Positions 1 through 8,057 of a stretch of DNA of 64,000 nucleotides are shown one piece after another. A program made the position numbers and the translations under genes. The notes beneath the pieces are model-generated. The model saw nothing but the letters and a program-made list of their open reading frames with translations, made no database searches and was not told the DNA's origin. The DNA is from Capilliphycus robustus. Lineage in GTDB: Bacteria > Cyanobacteriota > Cyanobacteriia > Cyanobacteriales > Microcoleaceae. Every line of letters begins with the position of its first letter. Position 1 is the first letter of the stretch. The stretch covers positions 62,001-126,000 of the forward strand of contig NZ_JAYGHR010000064.1 of the NCBI RefSeq assembly GCF_034932365.1, in the 5' to 3' direction.

Positions 1-395
1 GATTTTAAGCCATAAACCGGGGAATTGTCACCGGGATGATGAGCCGACTGAGAACAAAAGCCACAGTTTTCTGAGCAGTTTCCTGATTTAACGTTGATAA
101 TGCTACAGAGATCAACGATATTACCACAACAGGCTTGACGGACGCGATCGGCGGCTTCACACAGCAGCAGAATCTCATCTTGCGTTGTGATTTGTTGGGT
201 CAGGGCGATCGCTTCTGAGCGACTGATGGAATCTCCGGAAATGATCCGATCGGCTAGATCCTTCAGCCAGGTTTGAAGGGATTGCGAGATTCCCTGTGCT
301 GGAACGTTCTCTAGAGAAGAGATTGAGCCGTCGCCTTGAAGATGGGTTGAGAGTGGGACTTGAACCACGTTACGCTTCTGTAGTTTGAAATTCAT
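1..395 (-). CDS. bioB: Biotin synthase, N-terminal part (cut by window edge)
   Basis: Translating the minus strand from the ATG at 395 gives an open frame to the window edge (about 131 residues). Near the end it contains the radical-SAM cysteine motif CSENCGFC, followed by SQSAHH, which is the iron-sulfur/SAM binding loop typical of BioB; the upstream ADRVRQ and VDLCSIINVKSGNC stretch also fits. BioB inserts sulfur into dethiobiotin to make biotin. The C-terminal two thirds lie outside the window. The first 60 or so residues are an N-terminal extension. No strong ribosome site is visible, and a small mobile element begins about 11 bp upstream of the start codon, so the native leader may have been displaced. 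Confidence 0.88.
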   Translation of the reverse strand, partial: MNFKLQKRNVVQVPLSTHLQGDGSISSLENVPAQGISQSLQTWLKDLADRIISGDSISRSEAIALTQQITTQDEILLLCEAADRVRQACCGNIVDLCSIINVKSGNCSENCGFCSQSAHHPGDNSPVYGLK

Positions 396-406
396 CCAAA
401 TTTTAC

Positions 407-803
407 CAAAAATTGCCGCACACGCCCCTACCTTTTAGGTATGGGGATATAAGGCTCTTTCAAATGCTATAATAACTCTACTGGCAGGGTATTCAACCAG
501 TTGAAAAACCCAGCATCTAATCGATGCAATGAACCTTGAAAACTTAAGGTATGGGGTTCTTGCCAGGAATGCTTTGGCCATATAAAACCTTAAAGCACCA
601 AGTACAGAGAATCAAGCATTTTTTTCTCAAGTACGGTAGGGCATACCGAAACTATCTCTGAAATGGGATGAACGACTGGGGAGACGAACCCCTCAAAGAG
701 TAGGTTAGGAAACCAGCTTGCTGTAAGGGTTGTCAATGAATCAGTAATCCAAAGCCGTGAGGTTTGGAGAATCCCCTTTCTTTAGAAATGGGGAGTATGT
801 CAA
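407..803 (+). mobile_element. Non-autonomous IS200/IS605-type element (PATE-like), no transposase
   Basis: Two subterminal imperfect hairpins with the same foot bracket the segment. The left one (425-446) pairs CCCC with GGGG, then TACCT with AGGTA, leaving one unpaired T next to GGGG. The right one (773-793) pairs CCCC with GGGG, then TTTCT with AGAAA, again with a single unpaired T at the same place. A TTAC tetranucleotide lies at 403-406, 18 bp before the left hairpin, and TCAA at 800-803 follows the right hairpin. In the IS608 model of this family the left and right cleavage tetranucleotides are TTAC and TCAA, and an extrahelical T in each hairpin is recognised by TnpA. No ORF for TnpA, TnpB or IscB lies inside; the interior looks like structured RNA. 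Boundaries are inferred from these motifs. Confidence 0.72.
482..767 (+). ncRNA. Structured RNA-like interior of the element, possibly an OMEGA (HEARO-like) RNA
   Basis: Several nested helices can be read directly: TGGCA 482-486 with TGCCA 561-565 closes a multibranch; inside it GGGT 487-490 pairs with ACCC 508-511, TTCAA 492-496 with TTGAA 501-505, and GCATC 513-517 with GATGC 523-527. Further on, GGGG (693-700 region) pairs with the following CCCC around a short loop, and CCAAA 749-753 pairs with TTTGG 763-767 around CC-GTGA-GG. The layout left end, structured RNA, right end without a nuclease gene resembles stand-alone HEARO/IscB or TnpB guide RNAs. Assignment to that family is from memory and unverified; the helices themselves are seen. 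Confidence 0.45.
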
Positions 804-973
804 CATCTTACTACTTTTGCAGTCATTCCTCACCCTGAATCTGTTACCCGCTACCCCTGTTCCTGTTGAGCTTGTGTGTTGTCTGTCTTGATTGCCAGAG
901 ATTTTATACAATTTGGCCCTAGACTGAGACGACTGATTAAGATTTGCTTCTTGATTAATAATTTTGCTGAATC

Positions 974-1003
974 TTTAACCTTTCCTTTACCTTGATTTGT
1001 TAG
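974..1003 (+). promoter_or_regulatory. Candidate Pho box upstream of pstS
   Basis: Direct octamers TTTAACCT (974-981) and CTTTACCT (985-992) recur with an 11-bp period, followed by a weaker TTTGTTAG (996-1003). This matches the cyanobacterial Pho-box pattern of tandem CTTAACCT-like octamers separated by 3 bp, bound by the phosphate-starvation regulator PhoB/SphR. A TATCCT hexamer at 1012-1017 sits where a -10 would be, so transcription would start near 1023. This also argues against the upstream TTG at 997 as start of pstS, because that codon lies inside the box. Confidence 0.6.
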
Positions 1004-1056
1004 TGAGACGCTATCCTCTAGGGTATTCGTGCAGTCAACACAACAATCCCATTGTT

Positions 1057-2232
1057 ATGGTTTTTCGTCTCAATTCAATCAATCTCTCTAGCTTGATCGC
1101 AAAAGTTTCGGCTGTGGCTCTCGTGGCGACGTTAGCCGCTTGTGGAGGGGGCAGCGATACCGCAACCAATACAACAGGTGGTGGTGGCACAACCCCGACG
1201 ACAGATGGTGGCACAGCCCCGGCTGCATCTGGGGATGGGGCCGATGCTAGACTCGTTCTCAACCAACAAGTAAACTTAGTGGGTGCGGGTGCAACATTCC
1301 CTGCTCCTCTTTATCAGCGTTGGTTTCAAGAATTTTCTCAAGGTACACAGAACTTGCAAATTGATTATCAGTCTGTGGGTAGTGGAGCGGGAGTTGAACG
1401 GTTTACCCAAGGCTTGGTGCAGTTTGGCGCTAGCGATGTGGCAATGACCGATGAAGAAATTGCCAAAGTTCAAAGAGGCGTTTTAATGCTGCCTGTAACA
1501 GCAGGAAGTATCGGTTTAGCTTATAATCTTTCTGGAGTCGAAGGACTCAAGCTCTCTCGGCAAACTTATGCAGACATCTTTCTGGGTAAGATTACCAACT
1601 GGAATGATCCAGCGATCGCCGAAGATAACCCCGGCTTGCAATTACCCGATCAACCGATTACTGTAGTCTATCGTTCTGACGGTAGTGGAACTACAGGAGT
1701 ATTCACGCAACACATGAGTGCTGCTAGTGAAGACTGGAAGAACAGCGTCGGAGATGGTAAAACCGTACAGTGGCCGGTAGGAATTGGCGGTAAAGGGAAT
1801 GAAGGCGTAACGGCTCAGGTCAGTCAAACCCCCGGCGCTATTGGTTACATTGAATATGGTTATGCTAAGAGTGCAGGTATACCTCTGGCAGCCCTAGAAA
1901 ATAAGTCGGGTCAGTTCGTTGAACTTACCGATGAATCAACCTCCAAAACACTAGAAGCCATTCAATTACCGGAAGACTTACGAGCATTTGTTCCCGATCC
2001 AGAGGGAGAAGAATCCTATCCCATTGTTAGCTATACCTGGCTCCTAATTTACGGAGAATACCCCGATCCAGAAGTTGCTAAATCCATTGAGGCAATGGTG
2101 GAATACAGCTTAACTAAAGGTCAAGAAATCGGCCCCGATTTAGGCTATATTAAACTGCCTCAGAACGTCAGAGAGAAAGTTGCAGCAGTTGCCGATCAAA
2201 TTAGCCCCGATTACCAGATCAATGTAAATTAA
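1057..2232 (+). CDS. pstS: Phosphate ABC transporter substrate-binding lipoprotein (copy 1)
   Basis: The protein of about 391 residues binds phosphate outside the inner membrane and hands it to PstCA. It begins with a signal segment ending in a lipobox (TLAAC), followed by a Gly/Thr/Ala-rich linker that tethers the mature domain. The body carries PstS hallmarks: VGAGATFPAPLYQRW, QSVGSGAG, ASDVAM, the phosphate loop RSDGSGTTGVFT and KITNWNDPAI. I chose the ATG at 1057 rather than an upstream in-frame TTG at 997, since the latter lies in the candidate Pho box. It is the first gene of pstS-pstS-pstC-pstA-pstB. The next gene is a close paralogue. Confidence 0.93.
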   Translation: MVFRLNSINLSSLIAKVSAVALVATLAACGGGSDTATNTTGGGGTTPTTDGGTAPAASGDGADARLVLNQQVNLVGAGATFPAPLYQRWFQEFSQGTQNLQIDYQSVGSGAGVERFTQGLVQFGASDVAMTDEEIAKVQRGVLMLPVTAGSIGLAYNLSGVEGLKLSRQTYADIFLGKITNWNDPAIAEDNPGLQLPDQPITVVYRSDGSGTTGVFTQHMSAASEDWKNSVGDGKTVQWPVGIGGKGNEGVTAQVSQTPGAIGYIEYGYAKSAGIPLAALENKSGQFVELTDESTSKTLEAIQLPEDLRAFVPDPEGEESYPIVSYTWLLIYGEYPDPEVAKSIEAMVEYSLTKGQEIGPDLGYIKLPQNVREKVAAVADQISPDYQINVN

Positions 2233-2385
2233 CTGGGTCGTGATGATCGCTGGGAAGCTGTTTGTTTCCAGGTCAATTATCTGCGAAACAGACAGTTTAA
2301 ATGGCTTGTCTAACCCGAAAAACGGTTTATGGATGGTTTCGCAAGATTGATTAGGAAAACAAACGCACGCTCAAAACACTAAATT

Positions 2386-3564
2386 ATGGTTACACCTCGT
2401 GGTAACGTTCAAGATGTTGGACGATCTCACGCAAAAGCTGAGAAGCATCCCATCCCTTTACTCTTTCGTCTCAATCTAATCAATCTCTCAAGTCGGATCA
2501 CTCAGGTGTTGGCAGTTGCTTCAGTGTTGGTGCTAGCCTCTTGTGGAGGCAACGACAGTACCAATGGTTCTGGTAATGATCGGCTCGTTCTCAACCAACG
2601 AGTTAATTTAGTGGGCGCGGGTGCATCTTTTCCCGCTCCGTTGTATCAACGGTGGTTCCAAGAACTCTCTCGAAAAACGCCAAATCTGCAAATTGATTAT
2701 CAGTCTGTAGGTAGTGGAGCAGGCATTGAACGATTCACTCAAGGGTTAGTACAGTTTAGCGCGAGTGATGTGGCAATGACCGATGAAGAAATTGCCCGAG
2801 TTCAAAGAGGGGTTTTCTTGCTGCCAATGACAGCAGGGAGCATTGTTTTAGCTTACAATCTTCCAGGGGTGGAGAATCTGAGACTGTCTCGGAAGACTTA
2901 TGCAGATATTTTTCTCGGTAAGATTAGGAACTGGAACGATCCGGCGATCGCCAAAGATAACCCTGGTGTGCAATTGCCAAACCAACCGTTAACTGTGGTT
3001 TTCCGTTCTGACGGAAGTGGAACCACAGGGGTATTTACTCGGCACATGAGTGCCATTAGTCAAGAGTGGAAGAATAAAATCGGACAAGGGGTAAGCGTAC
3101 AGTGGCCTGTGGGAGTGGGCGGGGCGCGAAATGATGGTGTAGCGGCTCAAGTCAGACAATCTCCCGGTGCAATTGGTTTTCTAGAGTATGGGTTTGCTCG
3201 GAGTGCGGGCTTACCAGCGGCAACTTTAGAAAACAAATCGGGTAACTTTGTGGAGGCGACTGGCTCTTCAGCGACTAGAGCTTTAGAATCAGTGCCTTTA
3301 CCGGACGATTTAAGGGCATTTATAGACGATCCAGAAGGGGATGAATCTTATCCGATTGTGACCTACAGTTGGTTGCTCGTCTACAGAGAATCTCCTGATC
3401 CCGTCATTGCTAAATCAATTGAGGCGATGGTGGAATACGGCTTAAATCAAGGTCAAGAAATCAGTCCCGAGTTGGGTTACATTCAACTCCCTCAGAACGT
3501 TAGAGAGAGAGTAGCAGAAGTCGCAGACAAAATCAGCCCAGATTTCCAGATTAAAGTCAAGTAA
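2386..3564 (+). CDS. pstS: Phosphate ABC transporter substrate-binding lipoprotein (copy 2, chimeric N-terminus)
   Basis: A second PstS of 392 residues is highly similar to copy 1 across the mature domain (VGAGASFPAPLYQRW, RSDGSGTTGVFT, KIRNWNDPAI). A lipobox, LASC, follows an unusually long N-region. Its first 20 codons do not resemble copy 1 but match the start of pstC downstream: MVTPRGNVQDVGRS here against MVAPVGNVRDVGRS in PstC, with matching bases around and before the ATG. From about residue 27 (LFRLNLINLSS) it matches copy 1. The simplest reading is a tandem duplication whose junction fused the pstC 5' end to pstS. The mature domain lacks the long Gly/Thr linker of copy 1. No better internal ATG was found. 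Confidence 0.92.
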   Translation: MVTPRGNVQDVGRSHAKAEKHPIPLLFRLNLINLSSRITQVLAVASVLVLASCGGNDSTNGSGNDRLVLNQRVNLVGAGASFPAPLYQRWFQELSRKTPNLQIDYQSVGSGAGIERFTQGLVQFSASDVAMTDEEIARVQRGVFLLPMTAGSIVLAYNLPGVENLRLSRKTYADIFLGKIRNWNDPAIAKDNPGVQLPNQPLTVVFRSDGSGTTGVFTRHMSAISQEWKNKIGQGVSVQWPVGVGGARNDGVAAQVRQSPGAIGFLEYGFARSAGLPAATLENKSGNFVEATGSSATRALESVPLPDDLRAFIDDPEGDESYPIVTYSWLLVYRESPDPVIAKSIEAMVEYGLNQGQEISPELGYIQLPQNVRERVAEVADKISPDFQIKVK

Positions 3565-3707
3565 TCAAGCCCTGATTGGGTAAGCTGAGGCTGAGTGGGT
3601 GAACGGCTCCTATAGGCGACGTACTTCACCCCTACTTGAAAATCTTCCTCTGTTTTCTAGAGTTCATCAAAAAATAAACACACAACCCCTTCACGAAACA
3701 CTGAATT

Positions 3708-4664
3708 ATGGTTGCACCCGTAGGTAATGTTCGAGATGTTGGACGATCTCGCACAGATGTCGAGAAGAAACTAGACTCAGGCTTTATTTGGCTAACGCGC
3801 ATTTTTGCTTGGGGTATTGCTGGAATTTTGCTTTTGATTGCATTGCCCATTGCCCAGCAAGCGATTCCCGCGTTCCAAAAGTTTGGTTTAGGCTTTCTGT
3901 TTACGAGCGCCTGGAACCCGGTTCAAGAAACCTATGGCGCTTGGCCGATGATTTATGGAACCCTAGTTAGTTCCTTTATTGCTTTGCTGATAGCTGTTCC
4001 TTTGGGTTTAGGAACGGCGATTTTTTTGAGTGAAGATTTTATTCCTCCCGGAGTTCGCAGAATCTTAACGTTTCTCGTCGAACTGCTGGCTGCTATTCCG
4101 AGTGTTGTCTATGGTTTATGGGGAATTTTTGTGTTGATTCCCTTTTTACGACCCATCCAAATGTTTATATACAAAAGCTTTGGCTGGATTCCCATCTTTA
4201 GTACACCTCCTGCTGGCCCCGGTATGTTTCCGGCGGGTGTGATTTTGGCGATTATGACTTTGCCAATTATCACTGTTATTGCTCGGGACTCTCTGGCTAG
4301 TTTACCTTCGGACTTACGGCAAGCTTCGATGGGCTTGGGTGCAACTCGTTGGATCACGATTTTCCAAATTTTAATTCCGGCTGCCTTTTCCGGGATTGTT
4401 GGGGGAGTGATGCTCGGACTGGGGCGGGCGATGGGAGAAACAATGGCGGCTACTATGATTATTGGCAACTCCAACAACGTCAATATTTCTCTATTTGCTC
4501 CCGGTAACACCATTGCTTCTCTGATGGCTAACCAATTCCCTGAAGCTTCGGGTTTGCAAGTTTCGGCGTTGATGTATGCCGGTATGGTGCTTTTTCTGCT
4601 GACTTTGATCGTCAATGTTCTGGCTCAAATGATTGTCAGCCGAGTTCAATCAAAATACCAGTAA
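3708..4664 (+). CDS. pstC: Phosphate ABC transporter permease PstC
   Basis: A 318-residue inner-membrane permease that forms the phosphate channel with PstA. It has an N-terminal cytoplasmic stretch, a first membrane helix near residue 30, a hydrophilic loop (TSAWNPVQETYGAWPMIYGTL, typical of PstC), and later helices. The coupling-loop region includes RQASMGLGATRW and GRAMGETMAATM, the conserved segment that contacts the PstB ATPase. It starts at ATG 3708 after a 143-bp gap from pstS copy 2. The first codons are nearly repeated at the start of pstS copy 2. The large antisense frame across the gene is a shadow. Confidence 0.95.
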   Translation: MVAPVGNVRDVGRSRTDVEKKLDSGFIWLTRIFAWGIAGILLLIALPIAQQAIPAFQKFGLGFLFTSAWNPVQETYGAWPMIYGTLVSSFIALLIAVPLGLGTAIFLSEDFIPPGVRRILTFLVELLAAIPSVVYGLWGIFVLIPFLRPIQMFIYKSFGWIPIFSTPPAGPGMFPAGVILAIMTLPIITVIARDSLASLPSDLRQASMGLGATRWITIFQILIPAAFSGIVGGVMLGLGRAMGETMAATMIIGNSNNVNISLFAPGNTIASLMANQFPEASGLQVSALMYAGMVLFLLTLIVNVLAQMIVSRVQSKYQ

Positions 4665-4746
4665 CTACTCAGGCACAAATGCACGCTCAAAGACTGATAG
4701 GCAAATTGTTTCGAGTTGTTAAACTGAAGTTATCCTCATAGTCGCT

Positions 4747-5637
4747 ATGTCAAATTATGCTCAACCTTACACCGATCCAGGTGCTAAAAGTTTAATTCGC
4801 GATCGCAGTCGTCCCCGAGATATTTTAGATGTTGCAATGACGGGCCTTGCTGGGACTTGCATCGCTCTGACGGTGATTCCTCTGTTTGCGGTTTTGTTTT
4901 ACGTTTTGCTCAAAGGTGGAAGCCGCCTCAATATAGACTTATTTACCAAGTTGCCTCCTGCTGCGGGTCAAACTACGGGTGGAATTGCCAGTGCTATTTT
5001 AGGTACCCTGATGGTGGTTGGGATCGCTGCTTTAATTGCGGTTCCGTTTGGAGTGCTAGCCGCTATCTTCTTATCAGAGTTTAGCGGGGGTCAAGTCGCT
5101 CAGTCTATTCGTTTCGCAACGAACGTGATGAGTGGAGTTCCCTCGATTATTGCCGGGGTTTTCGCTTATAGTTCAATTGTCTTGACAACCGGACAGTTTT
5201 CGGTGATCGCCGGAGCCATTGCATTAGCAGTATTGATGCTGCCAACCATTGTCCGAACTACAGATGAAGCCCTACAAATTATTCCCCAAGATATCCGTCA
5301 AGCTTCTGTGGGAATTGGGGCATCGAACTATCAAACGGTTTTACAAGTGGTTCTTCCGGCTGCTATTCCGGCGATTTTAACCGGGGTAACGTTAGCAGTC
5401 GCCCGGGCGGCGGGAGAAACGGCTCCCTTGCTGTTTACTGTGGTCTACACCAACAACTGGCCTAGAGGGCCGTTTGCACCGACTTTGCCTTCCTTGGCTT
5501 ATTTGGTTTACGAATTTGCCCGAGGATTCGATAAGATTTTGCAGGAATTTGCTTGGGCTGCCTCCCTGGTGTTGGTTCTTTTGGTTTTGATCACGAGTAT
5601 TCTGACTCGTTGGGCTTCTCGTCAAGGTGATTTCTAA
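4747..5637 (+). CDS. pstA: Phosphate ABC transporter permease PstA
   Basis: A 296-residue polytopic membrane protein pairing with PstC. It contains the family signature segments TTGGIASAILGTL, MSGVPSIIAGVFAY and the coupling loop RQASVGIGASNYQTV followed by RAAGETAPLLFT. About six membrane helices can be recognised. It lies 82 bp after pstC and 85 bp before pstB in the same operon. Length and order match the usual PstA. Confidence 0.95.
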   Translation: MSNYAQPYTDPGAKSLIRDRSRPRDILDVAMTGLAGTCIALTVIPLFAVLFYVLLKGGSRLNIDLFTKLPPAAGQTTGGIASAILGTLMVVGIAALIAVPFGVLAAIFLSEFSGGQVAQSIRFATNVMSGVPSIIAGVFAYSSIVLTTGQFSVIAGAIALAVLMLPTIVRTTDEALQIIPQDIRQASVGIGASNYQTVLQVVLPAAIPAILTGVTLAVARAAGETAPLLFTVVYTNNWPRGPFAPTLPSLAYLVYEFARGFDKILQEFAWAASLVLVLLVLITSILTRWASRQGDF

Positions 5638-5722
5638 GGTCAGAAAACTCAATAATTGGGAGATTTGTACCACTGGGTGCTGGACGATTCAATCTTGAAA
5701 AATTTACAGGAAGTTAGGGGTT

Positions 5723-6544
5723 ATGAAGGACTATAGCTATCAAAAAACGGTCAACGAAACGGAAACGGTTCTACAAGCTGAGAATTTAGACGTTTTCTAT
5801 GGGGATTTTAAGGCGGTTCGGGGTGTTTCTCTGAATATTCCCAAAAATAAAGTCACCGCATTTATCGGCCCTTCTGGATGTGGGAAAAGTACCATTCTGC
5901 GCTGTTTTAATCGCCTCAATGATTTGATTCCGATTTTTCATTTAGATGGGAAGATTTATTATCAAAATAAGAACCTCTACGACCCCGATATTGACCCCGT
6001 AGAAGTCCGACGCCGAATTGGGATGGTGTTTCAAAAACCGAATCCTTTCCCTAAATCTATTTATGATAATATTGCTTACGGGGTGAAGGTAAACGGATTG
6101 GCGAAAACCAAAGAACAAATGGATGAGATCGTAGAGCGATCGCTCCGTCAAGCGGTACTTTGGGATGAAGTTAAAGATAAACTCGGTCAAAGTGGTTTCG
6201 CTCTTTCTGGAGGTCAGCAACAACGTCTCTGTATTGCTCGTACTGTTGCGGTGAACCCTGATGTTGTATTGATGGATGAACCTTGTGCTTCTCTCGACCC
6301 GATTTCTACACTCTCGGTTGAGGATTTAATTCACGAACTCAAGGAAAATTACACGATTATTATCGTAACTCACAATATGCAGCAAGCAACACGGGTTGCA
6401 GATATGACGGCTTTCTTTAACGCCAAGGCGATTGAAGGGGGTAAGCGTTTCGGGTATTTGGTTGAGTTTGATGACACCCAGACGATTTTCCAAAACCCCC
6501 AAGAAGAATCAACTCAACAATATGTAAGTGGTCGCTTTGGATAA
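5723..6544 (+). CDS. pstB: Phosphate ABC transporter ATP-binding protein PstB
   Basis: A 273-residue ATPase that energises PstCA. Walker A is GPSGCGKST at residues 49-57; Q-loop region MVFQKPNPFPKSIYDN, signature SGGQQQR, Walker B VVLMDEP and the switch His in IVTHNMQQA are all present. The KPNPFP segment and the C-terminal FQNPQ with final YVSGRFG are characteristic of PstB. It is the last gene of the operon; no phoU gene follows, the next feature being the end of a tnpB element in the opposite orientation. Confidence 0.95.
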   Translation: MKDYSYQKTVNETETVLQAENLDVFYGDFKAVRGVSLNIPKNKVTAFIGPSGCGKSTILRCFNRLNDLIPIFHLDGKIYYQNKNLYDPDIDPVEVRRRIGMVFQKPNPFPKSIYDNIAYGVKVNGLAKTKEQMDEIVERSLRQAVLWDEVKDKLGQSGFALSGGQQQRLCIARTVAVNPDVVLMDEPCASLDPISTLSVEDLIHELKENYTIIIVTHNMQQATRVADMTAFFNAKAIEGGKRFGYLVEFDDTQTIFQNPQEESTQQYVSGRFG

Positions 6545-6567
6545 AACAGAACAATTTTACTCTTTCT

Positions 6568-6583
6568 ACCTCAACTTTGAGGT
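6568..6583 (+). terminator. Short hairpin after pstB
   Basis: ACCTCAA (6568-6574) and TTGAGGT (6577-6583) form a perfect 7-bp inverted repeat 24 bp after the pstB stop. There is no U-run behind it, so it is only a possible transcription stop or mRNA 3' stabiliser. Confidence 0.3.
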
Positions 6584-6589
6584 GGGTTG

Positions 6590-6626
6590 TTGACACTCCC
6601 CCGTCAAGCTTAAGCTGTGACGGGGG
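6590..6626 (-). mobile_element. Right end of the tnpB element with hairpin
   Basis: CCCCCGTCA (6598-6606) and TGACGGGGG (6618-6626) form a 9-bp perfect stem whose loop is the palindrome AGCTTAAGCT. Read on the minus strand it ends GGGGGAGTGTCAA, so TCAA (6593-6590) follows the hairpin just as in the element at 407-803. The tnpB stop codon lies in the loop (6610-6612). This matches IS200/IS605 right ends, where the 3' end of tnpB overlaps the end of the guide RNA. The left end could not be placed with confidence. Confidence 0.65.
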
Positions 6627-7812
6627 ATTCTTGTTTCACGGAAGAATGCTTTTTAGTGCAAGCACTACTGAGTCTTATTTCTTCTCCACAAGCTTGAATT
6701 CCTGTGTGTCCCACAGTATTTGTTGACAGTATTCTTAGACCTTCTTCCCTAATGTTTTTCGCTGCATTCTCATCTCTATCATGGTGAGTTTTACAGTTTG
6801 GACAAACCCATTCACGAATACTTAAATTCAATGAATCGTTTTTGAATTTGCAGCAATTGCAAAGCTTTGTACTTGGGAAAAATCTGTCAACTTCAATCAA
6901 CTTTCCTCCCTCTCTTTCAATTTTGTAGCCCAGGAAATTAATTAGCATTCCAAAACTAGCATCTAACACAGATTTTGCTAGCTTGGTGCGTGCTAATCCT
7001 TTAACGCAAAGGTTTTCCACTACAATGACTTGGTTCTCGTCAACTAACTTTCTGGAAAGTTTATGAAGGAAGTCAACTCTTGTGTTTGCTATCTTTTCAT
7101 GGACTTTAGCAACCCTTTTGACTTGCTTCTTACGGTTATTAGAACCCTTTGTCTTTCGAGATGATGCTTGCTGCCTTCTTTTTAATCGCTTGGCATATTT
7201 TCTAGTGGGTTTAATTGGATCGACTTTCGTGTAAGTTTCACCGTCAAACATCGTTACCAAACTTGTTAACCCTAAGTCGATTCCTGAGATTTTCCCAGTG
7301 ATATCAAGGGGTAAATTGTCAGATTCAAACAGAATAGCAGCAAAATATTTATCTGTACTTGTCTTAGACACGGTAACAGATTTAATTGGGCTGCTAATTG
7401 TTTTTGAGAGTTTGGCTTTAACAATCCCTAGTTTGGGAAGTTTGACTCCATTCCCTTTAATCGAACAACTTTCGGGATAACGAATTGATTGTTTTTTCCG
7501 CTTGTTTTTGAATTGAGGAAATCTAGCTCGGTGAGCAAAGAAGTTTTTGAAAGCAGTTTCTAAATTCTTTAATGATTGCTGTAATGTAGCAGCAGTAGCT
7601 TCTTGTAGGAACGAGTAATTAGGTAATTTTTTAAGTTGAGTTAAATATGCAGCCATGTCGCAATAACTTAACCCTTTTCCTGTTTCCTTGTACTGAGTGT
7701 TGGTTTTCTCTAAATAATAATTCCATACCATGCGACAGCAGCCAAAGTTTTTAGCTAAAGCCACTTCTTGTTCTTTGTTTTGGTACAGTCTTACTTTGAG
7801 AACCTCTAACAT
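6610..7812 (-). CDS. tnpB: RNA-guided endonuclease TnpB (IS200/IS605 family, no tnpA)
   Basis: A full-length 400-residue TnpB. The N-terminal helix-turn-helix/OrfB part is followed by the split RuvC nuclease: Asp179 in GIDLGLTSL, Glu266 in VVENL, and Asp in the HDRDENAA motif near residue 345. A four-cysteine zinc finger lies between them (CNCC near 318-321 and CPNC 337-340). All catalytic residues are present, so it is probably functional. TnpB proteins cut DNA guided by an RNA made from the element right end. No tyrosine transposase TnpA is adjacent, so movement would need a TnpA in trans. It is inserted between pstB and nblA. Confidence 0.93.
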   Translation of the reverse strand: MLEVLKVRLYQNKEQEVALAKNFGCCRMVWNYYLEKTNTQYKETGKGLSYCDMAAYLTQLKKLPNYSFLQEATAATLQQSLKNLETAFKNFFAHRARFPQFKNKRKKQSIRYPESCSIKGNGVKLPKLGIVKAKLSKTISSPIKSVTVSKTSTDKYFAAILFESDNLPLDITGKISGIDLGLTSLVTMFDGETYTKVDPIKPTRKYAKRLKRRQQASSRKTKGSNNRKKQVKRVAKVHEKIANTRVDFLHKLSRKLVDENQVIVVENLCVKGLARTKLAKSVLDASFGMLINFLGYKIEREGGKLIEVDRFFPSTKLCNCCKFKNDSLNLSIREWVCPNCKTHHDRDENAAKNIREEGLRILSTNTVGHTGIQACGEEIRLSSACTKKHSSVKQESPVTA

Positions 7813-8006
7813 TGCTACTCTACATTGAGAATCTTCTGTTTAAATAACACTTAACGCTTAAAAATGTCAATTGAAAAAATATGTTGAGCAACAGGCAACT
7901 CCACAAAATTAATCGGATTCGCTACCGCTCATATTTATTTTTGTCGTGATTCATCTCACCGCCAAACCTCACGGATGTGGTGGGAGTCCTCTCACGATAT
8001 TAAGAT

Positions 8007-8044
8007 AGAAGTCAGAGGACAGAGGTGCTTCTGACTTCTTTTTT
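8007..8044 (+). terminator. Strong hairpin with T-run between tnpB and nblA
   Basis: AGAAGTCAGA (8007-8016) pairs perfectly with TCTGACTTCT (8030-8039) and is followed by six T on the plus strand. On the minus strand it lies 14 bp after the nblA stop and is preceded by A-run complement, so it most likely ends nblA transcription although its T-run favours plus-strand transcripts, for which no gene is visible. Confidence 0.6.
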
Positions 8045-8057
8045 GTGTTGTCCTTCG

